Notes under the pieces: generated by a model
Database searches by the model: none
Told to the model about the DNA's origin: nothing
The model's input: the letters and a program-made list of their open reading frames with translations, nothing else
Part shown: positions 30,413 to 40,523 of the stretch, in pieces
How the letters are laid out: the number at the start of each line of letters is the position of its first letter
Numbering within the stretch: position 1 is the first letter of the stretch
Assembly: GCA_016882585.1 (NCBI GenBank)
Contig: VGPP01000002.1
Coordinates: 1-40,698, forward strand
From: Cyanobacteria bacterium M_surface_7_m2_037
GTDB lineage: Bacteria > Cyanobacteriota > Cyanobacteriia > PCC-6307 > Cyanobiaceae
Reading direction: 5' to 3'
DNA: 40,698 bases
Program-made: the position numbers and the translations under genes

Positions 30413-31140
30413 CAGAGTCCTTGCGCTGCCTCAGTGTCGGCCAACACCAGAACAGGGGCCTGGGGTTGCACGAGCTTGGCGGGGGTGCGCTCGGCTGGCT
30501 CCGCTGGATCCAGCAGCCGCTGCAAGGCCTGACGCTTGCCTGCACCACTCACCAAGAAGATCACCTGCCGCGCCGCGCTGAGCACGGGAGCCGTGAGGCT
30601 GATGCGCTCCAGGCCTTTGCCGGCCCCGATCGTCACCAGACGGGTGCGCTCCTGGGTGGCCGCTGTTCCGGGGAACAGCGAGGCCGTGTGGCCGTCATCG
30701 CCCAGGCCAAGCAGCATCACGTCAAACCGCGGTGGATCGCCGGGGCAGAGCTCGCGCACGTAGGCCTCAAACGCATCCACAGAGGCGGATGGCGAGTCGA
30801 GTTCGGTGGGCACTGGATGGAAGCGGGCCGCCGCACCTGGCCCGCCCTCCGCCAGCAAGGTGTCGCGCAGCATGCGCGCATTGCTGGCTGGATCGGTGGG
30901 CGGCACCCAGCGCTCATCGCCGAGCACCACATCCACGCGGTTCCAGGGGAGATGTTCCTGGTTGAGCACGCGATAGGCCGCCGCCGGCGTGGTGCCGCCG
31001 GAGAGGGCGATATGGGCGCGATCGCGCTGATCGAGGGCCAGATCGAGCAGCGCAGCGATCTGCTCAGCGCACTGACGCGCGAGCTGGGTGGCATCGCTGG
31101 CCACCTCCAGTTTGTAAGTGGTGGGAGAGGGGGTCATCAA
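30412..31140 (-). CDS. pgl: 6-phosphogluconolactonase
   Basis: 242 aa (or 241 from the second Met). IALSGGTTPAAAYRVL, VDVVLGDERWVPPTDPASN, RFDVMLLGLGDDGHTASLFPG and VIFLVSGAGKRQAL are the family's active-site and sugar-phosphate-binding blocks. It hydrolyses 6-phosphogluconolactone in the oxidative pentose phosphate pathway, and the next enzyme (gnd) is encoded 9 bases upstream on the same strand. Confidence 0.95.
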   Translation of the reverse strand: MMTPSPTTYKLEVASDATQLARQCAEQIAALLDLALDQRDRAHIALSGGTTPAAAYRVLNQEHLPWNRVDVVLGDERWVPPTDPASNARMLRDTLLAEGGPGAAARFHPVPTELDSPSASVDAFEAYVRELCPGDPPRFDVMLLGLGDDGHTASLFPGTAATQERTRLVTIGAGKGLERISLTAPVLSAARQVIFLVSGAGKRQALQRLLDPAEPAERTPAKLVQPQAPVLVLADTEAAQGL

Positions 31141-31149
31141 AGCGCCCCC

Positions 31150-32565
31150 TCACATCCACTCGGTGTGGAAGGTGCCAGGTTGATCCACACGCTCGTAGGT
31201 GTGGGAGCCGAAGCAGTCGCGCATGGCTTGCACCAGGTTCTGGGGCAGGCGGCCGGTGAAGTAGCTGTCGATGTAATCGAGGGAGCTGCTCAGGCACGGC
31301 ACGGGGATGCCAGCGGCGGCGGCACCGGCCACCACGTGGCGCAGACCGCCGATGCGGCGTTTGATCTGATCGGCGAACCAGGGATCCACCATCAGGTTGG
31401 GCAGATCAGCCTTGGCGGTGTAAGCGTTCTGGATGCGCTGCAGCAGGCGCGCGCGAATAATGCAGCCACCCTTCCAGATCTGGCCGATGGCCGACATGTC
31501 GAGGTTGTAGTTGTGCAGCTTGGACGCCTCCTGAAGCAGTGCCATGCCCTGGGCATAGCTGGCGATGCAAGCGAGCACGCAGCCATCCATCAGGGGAGCC
31601 ATCGCATCGGCGGGGCTGCCCAGATCCATGGCCCGTGATGCGGGCGGCGGCAGGATCGATTCAGCAGCCATCCGCTCGGCGCGCATCGAGCTGAGCACGC
31701 GGGCGTTGAGAGCGGCGTAGATGGTGGGCACGGGCACGCCCATCTGCAGAGCGCTCTCCACGGTCCACAGGCCGGTGCCCTTCTGGCCGGCGGCATCCAC
31801 GATCTTCTCCACCAGATCAGCGCCGTCGGCGGGATCTTTGGTGCGCAGGCAGATTTCGGTGATCTCCACCAGGAACGACGACAACTCCTCGGAGGCGTTC
31901 CACTGCTTGAGCACCTCGGCCATGGCATCGCCGTTCATGCCGGCGCTGCGCTTCATCAGGTCGTAGGCCTCAGCCAGGATCTGCTCGATGCCGTATTCGA
32001 TGCCGTTATGCACGGTCTTCACGAAGTGGCCGGCACCACCAGGACCGATGTAGGTGACGCAGGGGCCGTCGTCCACCTGGGCGGCCATCTTGCGCACCAG
32101 GCTCTCGATGGCGTCGTAGGCGGCCTTGGTGCCCCCGGGCATCATGCTCGGGCCCTCCAGGGCACCCTTGGCACCGCCGGAAACGCCCATGCCGATGTAG
32201 CCGAAGCTCTTGCTTTCCAGCTCAGCAACGCGGCGCTCGGTGTCGGTGTAGAGCGAGTTACCGCCGTCGATCAGCAGATCGCCTTCCTCGAGCAGCGGCG
32301 AGATCTGCTGAATCATGGCGTCGATCGGATCGCCCGCCTTGATCATCATCAGGATGCGGCGCGGGCGCTCCAGCTTGCCCACGAAATCCTCCAGGGAGCT
32401 GGCGCCGATGATCTGCTTACCGGCACCCCGGCCTTTGAGAAACTCCTCGGTCTTGGCGTAGGTGCGGTTGTACACGACGCTGGAGAAACCGTTGCGCTCG
32501 GCATTGAGCACCAGGTTTTCTCCCATCACACCAAGGCCGATCAGGCCGAAATGGGCCTTGTCCAT
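31150..32565 (-). CDS. gnd: 6-phosphogluconate dehydrogenase (decarboxylating)
   Basis: 471 aa from ATG 32565 (MDKAHFGLIGLGVMGENL), the usual length; the track's 494-aa form has an unsupported extension. Rossmann GLGVMG, IDGGNSLYTDTERR, GVSGGAKGALEGPSMMPGG and VHNGIEYG with the catalytic Lys just before it (HFVKTVHNGIEYG). It makes NADPH and ribulose-5-phosphate, mainly in the dark in cyanobacteria. Forms a gnd-pgl unit. Confidence 0.97.
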   Translation of the reverse strand: MDKAHFGLIGLGVMGENLVLNAERNGFSSVVYNRTYAKTEEFLKGRGAGKQIIGASSLEDFVGKLERPRRILMMIKAGDPIDAMIQQISPLLEEGDLLIDGGNSLYTDTERRVAELESKSFGYIGMGVSGGAKGALEGPSMMPGGTKAAYDAIESLVRKMAAQVDDGPCVTYIGPGGAGHFVKTVHNGIEYGIEQILAEAYDLMKRSAGMNGDAMAEVLKQWNASEELSSFLVEITEICLRTKDPADGADLVEKIVDAAGQKGTGLWTVESALQMGVPVPTIYAALNARVLSSMRAERMAAESILPPPASRAMDLGSPADAMAPLMDGCVLACIASYAQGMALLQEASKLHNYNLDMSAIGQIWKGGCIIRARLLQRIQNAYTAKADLPNLMVDPWFADQIKRRIGGLRHVVAGAAAAGIPVPCLSSSLDYIDSYFTGRLPQNLVQAMRDCFGSHTYERVDQPGTFHTEWM

Positions 32566-32653
32566 CACGAGGTTTGAAGTGGTTGTGATCAGTGTGGCGA
32601 GGCTGCACCGATGGCGCAGCCCCTTCGTTGCCAACTGGCAACGTCGACGTGCT

Positions 32654-33949
32654 TCAGATCACGGTGCCGTCGGCGATGGTGGCGTTCTTCACCACCACCA
32701 CGATGCCGTTGCGGATGTAGAAGCCGAGCTCAGGCCGGTCTGCTTCCTCCACGTGGTCCTTGTTCACGATCGTCACGTCGCGACCGATGCGCACGTTCTT
32801 GTCGAGGATGGCGCGCTTCACCGTGGTGCCACCCCCCACGCCCAGCGGTGTGCCGCCACGCTCGCGCAGCACGGCGCGCTCTTCGCTTGATTCAAAGAAG
32901 TCGTTGCCCATCACCAGGGTGTCTTGCAGCACCACCTCGTCTTCCACGCGGGTTCGTACGCCGAGCACGCAGTGATGCACGCTGCAGGCCTTGAGCATCG
33001 AGCCCTCGCCGATGATCGATTGCGTTACCTGGGCATCGAGCATCTTGGTCGGGGGCAGGTAGCGGGGGCGTGTGTAGATCGGGAACTGCTCGTCGTAGAA
33101 GGAGAAGGCCGGGTTGGGCTGATCGGTGAGCGCCAGGTTGGCTTCGTAGAAGGCGCCGATGGTGCCGATGTCTTCCCAGTAGTCGTCGAAGAGGAAGCTC
33201 TGCAGGTGATCGCCGCGCTTGAGCGCCTCGGGGATGATCTCCTTGCCGAAATCGGTGGCGCTGGGGTTCTTGGCCAGCAGATCGAACAGGGTGTCGCGGC
33301 TGAACACATAGATGCCCATCGACGCCAGGTAGGGGCGCTTCAGGGCTTCATCAGCAGGCAGGCCAAGGCGTGAGGTATCCACCCACATCGCTTTGAGCTC
33401 CTCGCCCTTGGGCTTCTCGCGGAACTCCTGGATGCGGCCGTGGTCGTTGGTGTGCATCAGGCCAAAGCCCTCGGCTTGGGCAGCATCCACCGGCAGGGCG
33501 CCGATGCTCACGTCGGCACCGGTGGCGATGTGGTGATCCACAAAGGTGCTGTAGTCCATCCGGTAGAGCTGGTCGCCGGAGAGGATCAGGTAGTGGTCCA
33601 CATCCCACTCCTGAAACAGCCACTGGTATTTGCGCACCGCATCAGCCGTGCCTTCAAACCAGCTGGGGCTCTCCGGGGTTTGCTGCGCCGCCAGGACCTC
33701 CACAAAACCCTGACCGAAGCCGGAGGAGAGGTTGTAGCTCTGGGTGAGGTGCCTGTTCAGCGAGGCACTGTTGAACTGCGTCAACACGTACATCTTGTTG
33801 ATGCCGGAGTTGATGCAATTACTGATCGGAATATCAATCAGGCGATATTTGCCGGCCAGAGGCACCGCGGGCTTGGCGCGCATCTTGGTGAGCGGATAGA
33901 GGCGCGTGCCGGCTCCGCCGCCGAGAATGATCGCCAGAACGCGCTTCAT
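32654..33949 (-). CDS. glgC: Glucose-1-phosphate adenylyltransferase (ADP-glucose pyrophosphorylase)
   Basis: 431 aa. Nucleotide site [27 protein letters not shown]-type catalytic region as [11 protein letters not shown], substrate site [11 protein letters not shown], sugar-phosphate site ASMGIYVF, and the C-terminal left-handed helix with the allosteric 3-phosphoglycerate region [12 protein letters not shown]. It makes ADP-glucose for glycogen. Neighbours gnd and hemA give the order I associate with marine Synechococcus. Confidence 0.97.
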   Translation of the reverse strand: MKRVLAIILGGGAGTRLYPLTKMRAKPAVPLAGKYRLIDIPISNCINSGINKMYVLTQFNSASLNRHLTQSYNLSSGFGQGFVEVLAAQQTPESPSWFEGTADAVRKYQWLFQEWDVDHYLILSGDQLYRMDYSTFVDHHIATGADVSIGALPVDAAQAEGFGLMHTNDHGRIQEFREKPKGEELKAMWVDTSRLGLPADEALKRPYLASMGIYVFSRDTLFDLLAKNPSATDFGKEIIPEALKRGDHLQSFLFDDYWEDIGTIGAFYEANLALTDQPNPAFSFYDEQFPIYTRPRYLPPTKMLDAQVTQSIIGEGSMLKACSVHHCVLGVRTRVEDEVVLQDTLVMGNDFFESSEERAVLRERGGTPLGVGGGTTVKRAILDKNVRIGRDVTIVNKDHVEEADRPELGFYIRNGIVVVVKNATIADGTVI

Positions 33950-34092
33950 ACCTGATCCCTAGTGCCTTGGGCGCCAAGACGGTAGGCGAAGCAATGCCCT
34001 CACCGAAACCCTTCTGAGCAGATTGGCTGCAAACAGCAAGGGCGCGTCACAACAGACGCCTCAGCAGGTCTCCGGGAGCACAGAAGAATGGC

Positions 34093-35397
34093 TCAATCCT
34101 GGCTGTCGTGCAGCTCAAACAGGTCCTGGAGCACCTGCATCGCCTGATGGCGCTGTTGGCGGGGTTGGGGTGCCCGCAGATTGGTCACGGGGGTGTGCAG
34201 GATCTTGTTGATGATCCCTTTGGTGAGGGCCTCCACCACCTTGCGCTCCCGCGCCGAGAAGTCGGGACCCATGCGGCTGAGCGCCTTCTGCAGCTCCTGT
34301 TCGCGAATCGCCTCCAGTTGGGTGCGCAGGCGATTGGCCACCGGCACGGCCTCAAGGCCATCCCACCAATCGAGAAAATCGCGCCCTTCCTGGCGCAGCA
34401 TCCCCTCGGCTTCCGCCGCGATTTCCCGGCGAGCCTCCTGGTTGCGGGCCACCACCTCCTGCAGATCATCCACGTCGTAGGAGTCGACGCCGCTCAGATC
34501 GCCAACACCGGCAGCGATGTTGCGGGGCACGCCGATGTCCACCAGCATCAGCGACGAGCGGCGGTTGAGCTTCTCCAGCCGCTCCACGGTGATGATCGGC
34601 TCATCGGCGCCGGTGCTGGTGAACACCAGCGAACAGGTGCTCAAGCAGTGATTGAGATCCGTGAGGGGACGGCACTGCACAGGCAGCCCAGGGAAATCGG
34701 CAGCCATCTGCTCCGCCCGCTCCACCGTGCGGTTGAGCAGCACCACACCGCGGGCGCCTTTGGCCTGCAGGTGCTGCAACAGCAAGCGGGCCATGCGCCC
34801 GGCGCCCACAACGGCGATCTGCTCTTGATCCAGCGGCACCAGATCGTCGACGCCGCGGGCCTGCCCCACCTTCAGCTGGGCAAGCTCCACGGCCGCGGAG
34901 CTGATCGAAACGGCGCCCGTACCCAGATTGGTTTCACTGCGCACCCGTTTGCCGGTGCTCACCGCCTGGTTGAGCAGCCGGTTGAGGATGGGGCCGATGG
35001 AGCGGTACTCCTGGCCCAGGCGCACCATCTTCTTCACCTGGGAAAGGATCTGACCCTCGCCCAGCACCAGGGAGTCAAGTCCGGCGGCCACCCGCATCAG
35101 GTGGGCGACGGCCTCCTCGTGGTGGTAGGTGAACAGATGGGGGGTGAGTTCTTCGAGCTGCAGCCCGGAATGGGCGCTGAGGAAGTGGCCAACCGCTCCC
35201 ACGCCATGCTCCGGATGGCGCAGCAGCGTGTAGATCTCGAGCCGGTTGCAGGTGCTCAGGATCGAGGCCTCCAGCACCTCATCGCTGGCACGCAGCCGCT
35301 GCAGAGATTCCTCGATCGCCTGCTCGGCAATGCTGAGCCGTTCCCGGATCTCCACCGGGGCCGTGCGGTGACTGAGGCCGACGACGGCGATGTGCAT
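34093..35397 (-). CDS. hemA: Glutamyl-tRNA reductase
   Basis: 434 aa. Catalytic Cys50 in LSTCNRLEIYTLL; GLSHRTAPVEIRERL at the N-terminus; GEGQILSQVKKM; NADPH-binding VVGAGRMARLLLQHL; and SSAAVELA. It reduces glutamyl-tRNA to glutamate-1-semialdehyde, the first step of tetrapyrrole (chlorophyll, heme, bilin) synthesis. Between glpX and glgC. Confidence 0.97.
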   Translation of the reverse strand: MHIAVVGLSHRTAPVEIRERLSIAEQAIEESLQRLRASDEVLEASILSTCNRLEIYTLLRHPEHGVGAVGHFLSAHSGLQLEELTPHLFTYHHEEAVAHLMRVAAGLDSLVLGEGQILSQVKKMVRLGQEYRSIGPILNRLLNQAVSTGKRVRSETNLGTGAVSISSAAVELAQLKVGQARGVDDLVPLDQEQIAVVGAGRMARLLLQHLQAKGARGVVLLNRTVERAEQMAADFPGLPVQCRPLTDLNHCLSTCSLVFTSTGADEPIITVERLEKLNRRSSLMLVDIGVPRNIAAGVGDLSGVDSYDVDDLQEVVARNQEARREIAAEAEGMLRQEGRDFLDWWDGLEAVPVANRLRTQLEAIREQELQKALSRMGPDFSARERKVVEALTKGIINKILHTPVTNLRAPQPRQQRHQAMQVLQDLFELHDSQD

Positions 35398-35498
35398 GGA
35401 GCGGAAACGAAACGTGCGAGGAGGGGCGAAGCCGTAAGGCCGAACGAAGGCGGGGTGCCCTGATGGTGTTCAGAGCATCCCGTCCCGTGTCGCTGAGA

Positions 35499-36503
35499 TC
35501 AGCGCAGAGCGATGCTCTGAGCGCCGTCCTTGATGTGCACGGTTGTGGTGAAGCGTGCGGTGTTGTCGAGGGTGCTGATCACCAGGGAGCTGGTGCGGGT
35601 GCAGTCCTTCTCGAACTTCACGCCATCGAACAGCAGACCATCGGTGATGCCGGTGGCGGCGAACACCACGTTCTCGCCGCAGGCCAGCTCGTCGGCTTCG
35701 TAGATGCGGTCGGGATCGCTGATGCCCATCTCAGCCAGGCGGGCCAGGTTGCCTTCCTTGGTGAGGCCTTCCCACTCGGAGGTCTGCGCCACGGCCGGGT
35801 CGTACACCAGCTGACCCTGGAAGTGACCACCCAGAGCGCGCAGAGCGGCGGCGGAGATCACACCCTCGGGGGCAGCGCCGATGCCCATCAGGCAGTGGGT
35901 GCCGGTGCCGGCGAAACCACAGGCGATGGCGGCCTGCACGTCGCCATCGGAGATGGGCTGCACGCGGGCGCCGGTGGCGCGGATCTCCTTGATCAGATCC
36001 TTGTGGCGGGCGCGGTCCATCACCACGATCACCAGCTCATCCTTGGGGATGCCCAGGCACTGGCTGAGGATCTCGATGTTCTCGGTGGCCGACTTGCGGA
36101 TGTCCACCTTGCCCTTGGCGGCCGGGGGAGCGGCCAGCTTCTTCATGTAGAAGTCGGGCGCGTTGAACAGACCACCGCGATCTGAGGCGGCCAGCACGGC
36201 CATCGAACCGCGCTGGCTGTTGGCGCAGAGGTTGGTGCCTTCGCAGGGGTCCACAGCGAAATCCACGCCGGGGCCGGTGCCGCTGCCCACTTCCTCACCG
36301 ATGTAGAGCATCGGCGCTTCATCGCGCTCGCCCTCGCCGATCACGATGCGGCCCTGCATCTGGATCTTGTACATGCGCTCGCGCATGGCTTCCACGGCGG
36401 CAGCATCAGCCTCGTTCTTGAGGCCCATGCCGGTGAGCTTGGCGGAAGCGATGCCGGCCTGCTCAACAACCTCGAGAATTTCTTGAATCAGGGTGCGATC
36501 CAC
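35499..36503 (-). CDS. glpX: Class II fructose-1,6-/sedoheptulose-1,7-bisphosphatase
   Basis: 334 aa. Metal-site motifs: [15 protein letters not shown] and the [10 protein letters not shown] loop (usually DP.EGTN), then [19 protein letters not shown]. In cyanobacteria this dual enzyme serves the Calvin cycle and gluconeogenesis. Divergent from rpe, another Calvin cycle gene, across a 232-base gap. Confidence 0.97.
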   Translation of the reverse strand: MDRTLIQEILEVVEQAGIASAKLTGMGLKNEADAAAVEAMRERMYKIQMQGRIVIGEGERDEAPMLYIGEEVGSGTGPGVDFAVDPCEGTNLCANSQRGSMAVLAASDRGGLFNAPDFYMKKLAAPPAAKGKVDIRKSATENIEILSQCLGIPKDELVIVVMDRARHKDLIKEIRATGARVQPISDGDVQAAIACGFAGTGTHCLMGIGAAPEGVISAAALRALGGHFQGQLVYDPAVAQTSEWEGLTKEGNLARLAEMGISDPDRIYEADELACGENVVFAATGITDGLLFDGVKFEKDCTRTSSLVISTLDNTARFTTTVHIKDGAQSIALR

Positions 36504-36701
36504 AGGCGGTGCAGCGAAGGGAAGGGGAGGTCAACGCCAGGAGGTGCTTGGGATCGTGACCGCCGGAACCGCGTGAACAGCCGGTTCGGCCAGCAACACC
36601 AAGGCCTTTCAGGCTTGAAGCGCCGCTCACTGTATCAGTGCTTCCCGAGGGAATTCGCGCACCAGCAGGCGCCCTTCAAAGGCCGTTGGAAGGTGCATTC
36701 C

Positions 36702-36707
36702 TACAAT
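36702..36707 (+). promoter_or_regulatory. Possible -10 element for rpe
   Basis: TACAAT, 28 bases before the rpe ATG, in the 232-base divergent region between glpX and rpe. No convincing -35 is seen at 16-18 bases upstream. The rest of this gap shows no ORF. Confidence 0.35.
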
Positions 36708-36735
36708 CACCCCTCTCCCTGCCAGCAGCGCTGCC

Positions 36736-37419
36736 ATGAGCACCAAACCCCTGGTGATCTCGCCGTCGATCCTTTCGGCCGATTTCTCCCGCCTCGGCGA
36801 TGACGTGCGCGCTGTGGATCAGGCCGGTGCCGACTGGATTCACGTGGATGTGATGGATGGCCGCTTCGTGCCCAACATCACCATCGGTCCCCTGATCGTG
36901 GAAGCTCTGCGTCCTGTCACCCAGAAGCCCCTCGACGTTCACCTGATGATCGTGGAGCCGGAGAAATACGTGGCGGATTTCGCCAAGGCCGGCGCCGACA
37001 TCATTTCTGTGCAAGTGGAAGCCTGCACCCACCTGCACCGCAACCTCGCCCAGATCAAGGATCTCGGCAAGATGGCCGGCGCTGTGCTCAACCCCGGCAC
37101 CCCGATCGACACCCTCGAGTACTGCCTCGAGCTGTGCGACCTGGTGCTGGTGATGAGCGTGAACCCTGGCTTCGGCGGCCAGAGCTTCATCGAGAACCAG
37201 GTGCAGAAGATCCGCGACCTGCGCCGCATGTGCGATGAGCGCGGCCTCGATCCCTGGATCGAAGTGGATGGCGGCATCAAGGCCGAAAACGCCTGGAAGG
37301 TGATCGAAGCCGGCGCCAACGCCATCGTGAGTGGCTCGGGTGTGTTCAACCAGCCCAGCTACGCCGATGCCATCACCGGCATCCGCAACAGCAAGCGGCC
37401 TGTGGCTGTGGCGGCCTGA
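36736..37419 (+). CDS. rpe: Ribulose-phosphate 3-epimerase
   Basis: 227 aa TIM barrel. Metal and catalytic motifs: [55 protein letters not shown] and [11 protein letters not shown], then [10 protein letters not shown] for phosphate. It interconverts ribulose-5-phosphate and xylulose-5-phosphate. Followed by a strong two-way terminator. Confidence 0.97.
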   Translation: MSTKPLVISPSILSADFSRLGDDVRAVDQAGADWIHVDVMDGRFVPNITIGPLIVEALRPVTQKPLDVHLMIVEPEKYVADFAKAGADIISVQVEACTHLHRNLAQIKDLGKMAGAVLNPGTPIDTLEYCLELCDLVLVMSVNPGFGGQSFIENQVQKIRDLRRMCDERGLDPWIEVDGGIKAENAWKVIEAGANAIVSGSGVFNQPSYADAITGIRNSKRPVAVAA

Positions 37420-37481
37420 TCGCCGCAAGAGCTGACGCCTTTTTCAACCACCAAGGCCTGCTCCCCGCAGGCCGGTACAAC

Positions 37482-37524
37482 AAAACCGCCAGTCCGTACA
37501 ACTTGTACAGATTGGCGGTTTTTT
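37482..37524. terminator. Bidirectional terminator between rpe and ccsA
   Basis: AAAACCGCCA on the left pairs with TGGCGGTTTT on the right, giving A and T tracts suited to termination both ways. Inside the stem is a second palindrome, GTACAA-C-TTGTAC. It lies between the convergent rpe and ccsA genes. Confidence 0.9.
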
Positions 37525-37615
37525 CGTTGGCGCGGATGGTTCTCGTCTGCAGCGCGTTGCGGTGGCGCCCGCCGCTGAATCGCCGCTGAGCCACCGCAAA
37601 GCCTGTGGGCGCTGA

Positions 37616-38536
37616 TTAAGCGCTCAGGAACCAGCCGTAGCTGTGCAAGCCAATGCCCAGCAGGTTCACGCCGATGTAGCAAACGCAAATCACCACCAGA
37701 CCCGCCACCGCCACCATCGCCGGGCGCCGGCCCTGCCAGCCGCGGCTCAAACGGGTGTGCAGATAGGCGGCGTACACCAGCCAGCAGATGAGCGCCCAGG
37801 TTTCCTTGGGGTCCCAGCTCCACCAGCTGCCCCAGGCTTCATTGGCCCACACCGCACCGCTCACGATGCCGATCGAGAGCAGTAGGAAGCCCACCGTGAT
37901 CGTGCGATAGCTGAGGCTGTCGAGCTGTTCACTCAGCGAGAGGGTGGCGCTGCTGAGCTGCAGGCCCGCGGGTGCACCACCTTCGGTGGCCAGGCTGGCT
38001 TGGCGGAAGGCGCCGCTGCCGATGGAACTGCTGCGTAGCTCGAGCTGTTGACCGCGATCGGTGAACAGCACCGCCAGAGAGAGCAGCGAACCCACCAACA
38101 GGGCCGCATAGCTCACCATGATCACGCTCACGTGCATCACGAGCCAGCTGGAGCGCAGAGCCGGCACAAGCGGAGCAGCCTGCTGCAGCTGATCGGGCAG
38201 GGCGAAGCTGGCAAAGGCCACACAACCGAGCCCCATCGGGGTGGCTGCGGCCGCCACGATCGGCGAGGGATAGCTGCGCTCCACCAGCAACTGGGTGAGC
38301 GTGCAGGCCCAGGCCAGGAAGCAGAGCGATTCGTAGAGGTTGCTGATCGGGAAATGGCCCGACTGCCACCAGCGCAACACGAGCTGAGCGGTGAGGGCCA
38401 GGTTGGCCGCCGCCACCATCAAACGCACAGCCTGGCTGCCCTGGCCGCCGCCGCTCACACTCCAGAAGGCCAGGGGAAGTGCCAGCAACAACAAGGCGAA
38501 GGCACCGAGGCCAAGGGCCAGAACCGGATCGGTCAC
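37616..38536 (-). CDS. ccsA: Cytochrome c biogenesis protein CcsA (system II)
   Basis: About 306 aa if GTG 38536 starts ([17 protein letters not shown]); the track's N-terminal extension overlaps the LptF/G gene and is not believed. Several membrane helices, and the heme-handling signature [18 protein letters not shown] near residue 225, with conserved His in VMHVSVIM and LHTRLSRGW. With CcsB it delivers and ligates heme to apocytochromes c on the lumen side. Confidence 0.93.
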   Translation of the reverse strand: MTDPVLALGLGAFALLLLALPLAFWSVSGGGQGSQAVRLMVAAANLALTAQLVLRWWQSGHFPISNLYESLCFLAWACTLTQLLVERSYPSPIVAAAATPMGLGCVAFASFALPDQLQQAAPLVPALRSSWLVMHVSVIMVSYAALLVGSLLSLAVLFTDRGQQLELRSSSIGSGAFRQASLATEGGAPAGLQLSSATLSLSEQLDSLSYRTITVGFLLLSIGIVSGAVWANEAWGSWWSWDPKETWALICWLVYAAYLHTRLSRGWQGRRPAMVAVAGLVVICVCYIGVNLLGIGLHSYGWFLSA

Positions 38537-38589
38537 GAAAAGGGAGAACAGTTCGAGGAATGGCGCCCAGTCTGCCGTGAAGGGCGGGC

Positions 38590-39798
38590 TCAGCGGCTGG
38601 CTTGTCTCAACAGCACAAGACCACCCGCCAGGCCGATGAACACCGGCATCCAGGCGGCGAAAAAGGGCATCAAGGTGCCTTTGATCCCCAGCGAGCTGAA
38701 AATGAACGACATCAGGTAATACCCGAAGATCAGCAGCACGCTGATGCCAAAGCCCTGGCTGCGGCTGGTGCGGGCATTCGGGCGCACCCCAAGGCTGCTG
38801 CCGATCAGCCCGAACACCAGGCAAATGGCCGGAAAGGCGAATTTCTCCTGGATGCGCACCCGCAAGCGCCGTGCTTCCTTGCGATCGCCGGCTTGCTCCA
38901 GCAGCGCTTCAGCCCGCCAAGCCTGAGCCACGGTCATCTGGGCTGCATCGCTGGGCAGCTTGCCCACATCCAAGGGCGCCTTGGTGAAGGGGTAGAAGTA
39001 GCGATCGAAATCAGCCGAGGTGGTGCGGTTGTTGGCGCTGTCGATATCCACAATCCGGCCATCGCGAAACTCCCACATGCTGCGGGGCTCGTTCCACACG
39101 CCGGTCTTCGCGATCAGCAGCTGTTGGTGGCCGGCCTTGGTGAAATCCACCAGGGTGACTTCATACATCTTGCCCTCGCGAAAACGGCGGGCATAAAACA
39201 GCTGAGCCAGGTCATTGCCGGTGCGCTCCCGGCCCTTGTCATCGATGCTGGTGAGCTGGGCGTAGCGCGAATACACCACGTTGTCGCCCCGCTCAGCGGC
39301 CACCGAGCGTCCAAGGGCGGAATCGAGTGTGTCGGCAGCCGCGAGGTTGGCGCTGGGCACGATCACATCGTTGAACACAAAGGTGAGCAGCGTCATCAAC
39401 GCCGCCACCATCAGCGCCGGAACCACCATCCGCCAGGTGGGCACACCGATGCTGCGCAAGGCGGTGAGTTCGCTGGAGCTCGAGAGCCGGCTGAAAGCCA
39501 GCAACGTGGCCATCAAGGTGGCCATGGGGAAGGAGAGCACCAGGAAGCCCGGCAACCGGAGCCCCAACACCTGCATCGCCACCAGTGGCGGCAGGCCGGC
39601 TTCGGCCACCTTGCGCACCAGCTCAAACACCACCCCCACCGACAGCGATACCGCGGTGAAGGCGGCAATGCCAAACAGCAGCGGGCCGAGCAACTCCGAA
39701 GACAGCCAACGATCCATCAACGGCAACCGCTGCCATTGGCGCCTCAACCGCTGCAGCTGGCGCTGGAGAGGGTCGATGAAGGAAGGAAGGGAACTCAC
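38590..39798 (-). CDS. LptF/LptG-family permease (YjgP/YjgQ)
   Basis: 402 aa. N-terminal helices (about 27-120, including [19 protein letters not shown] and [30 protein letters not shown]), a large periplasmic domain, and three C-terminal helices ([31 protein letters not shown] and a last one). The ELTALRSIG coupling helix meets LptB. Cyanobacteria have one such gene where E. coli has two. It transports LPS or a related lipid to the outer membrane. Overlaps lptB by 4 bases. Confidence 0.93.
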   Translation of the reverse strand: MSSLPSFIDPLQRQLQRLRRQWQRLPLMDRWLSSELLGPLLFGIAAFTAVSLSVGVVFELVRKVAEAGLPPLVAMQVLGLRLPGFLVLSFPMATLMATLLAFSRLSSSSELTALRSIGVPTWRMVVPALMVAALMTLLTFVFNDVIVPSANLAAADTLDSALGRSVAAERGDNVVYSRYAQLTSIDDKGRERTGNDLAQLFYARRFREGKMYEVTLVDFTKAGHQQLLIAKTGVWNEPRSMWEFRDGRIVDIDSANNRTTSADFDRYFYPFTKAPLDVGKLPSDAAQMTVAQAWRAEALLEQAGDRKEARRLRVRIQEKFAFPAICLVFGLIGSSLGVRPNARTSRSQGFGISVLLIFGYYLMSFIFSSLGIKGTLMPFFAAWMPVFIGLAGGLVLLRQASR

Positions 39799-40523
39799 AG
39801 CTTGAAGTCCTCCCCGAGATAGTGGCGCCGCACCAGGGGGTCGTTGGCCATTTCGCGCGAGGGCCCGCTGGCCAGGATGCTGCCCTCGGTGAGGATGTAG
39901 GCCCGATCGGTGATGGCGAGGGTTTCGCGCACGTTGTGATCGGTGATCAGGATCCCCATGCCGCGATCGCGCAGCCGGGCGATCAGGCTCTGCAGATCGG
40001 CCACGGCCAGGGGATCCACCCCGGCAAACGGTTCGTCCAAGAGCAGATAGCGCGGGCCGTGTTCCCCCACAGCCAGGGCGCGAGCCACTTCGCAGCGCCG
40101 GCGTTCACCGCCGGAGAGCTGGAAACCTTTGCGCTCCACAAACGGGCGTAGATGAAAGTCATCCACCAGCTCTTCCACCCGCTGGCTGCGCTGGTTGCGG
40201 GGTGCCGCACTTTCCTGCAGGGCCAGCAGAAGGTTGTCGCGCACGCTGAGGTTGCGGAACACACTCGCTTCCTGGGGCAGATAGCCGATACCCAGCCGTG
40301 CCCGCTGAGGCATCGAAAGATCGGCCACCGATTGGCCATCCATCACCACGGCACCCGAATCGGGCCGCAGCAATCCCGTGACCAGATTGAAGGTGGTGGT
40401 TTTACCCGCACCGTTGGGCCCAAGCAGACCCACCACTTCGCCAGGATTGAGGTTGAGGCTCACCTGCTTCACCAGGGGCCGCCCACCGATGGTGAGCGCC
40501 ACATGATCCAACACCAAGCTCAT
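39795..40523 (-). CDS. lptB: LPS export ABC ATPase LptB
   Basis: 242 aa. Walker A GPNGAGKTT, Q-loop GYLPQEASVF, signature LSGGERRRCEVARALA, Walker B YLLLDEPFAGVDP and switch His in LITDHNV. The sequence is close to the LptB pattern (FRNLSVRDNLLLAL, LGEDFKL at the end). It powers the LptF/G permease encoded just downstream. Its start overlaps the lptA-like stop by 4 bases (ATGA). Confidence 0.96.
   Translation of the reverse strand: MSLVLDHVALTIGGRPLVKQVSLNLNPGEVVGLLGPNGAGKTTTFNLVTGLLRPDSGAVVMDGQSVADLSMPQRARLGIGYLPQEASVFRNLSVRDNLLLALQESAAPRNQRSQRVEELVDDFHLRPFVERKGFQLSGGERRRCEVARALAVGEHGPRYLLLDEPFAGVDPLAVADLQSLIARLRDRGMGILITDHNVRETLAITDRAYILTEGSILASGPSREMANDPLVRRHYLGEDFKL

Noticed and set aside
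30421-31638. 405-aa plus-strand ORF
   Set aside because: Antisense to pgl and gnd, which are unmistakable.
34108-35463. 451-aa plus-strand ORF
   Set aside because: Shadow of hemA on the opposite strand; low-complexity His/Gln/Leu composition and no domain.
38602-39822. 406-aa plus-strand ORF
   Set aside because: Shadow of the LptF/G permease gene; His/Gln-rich with no domain.
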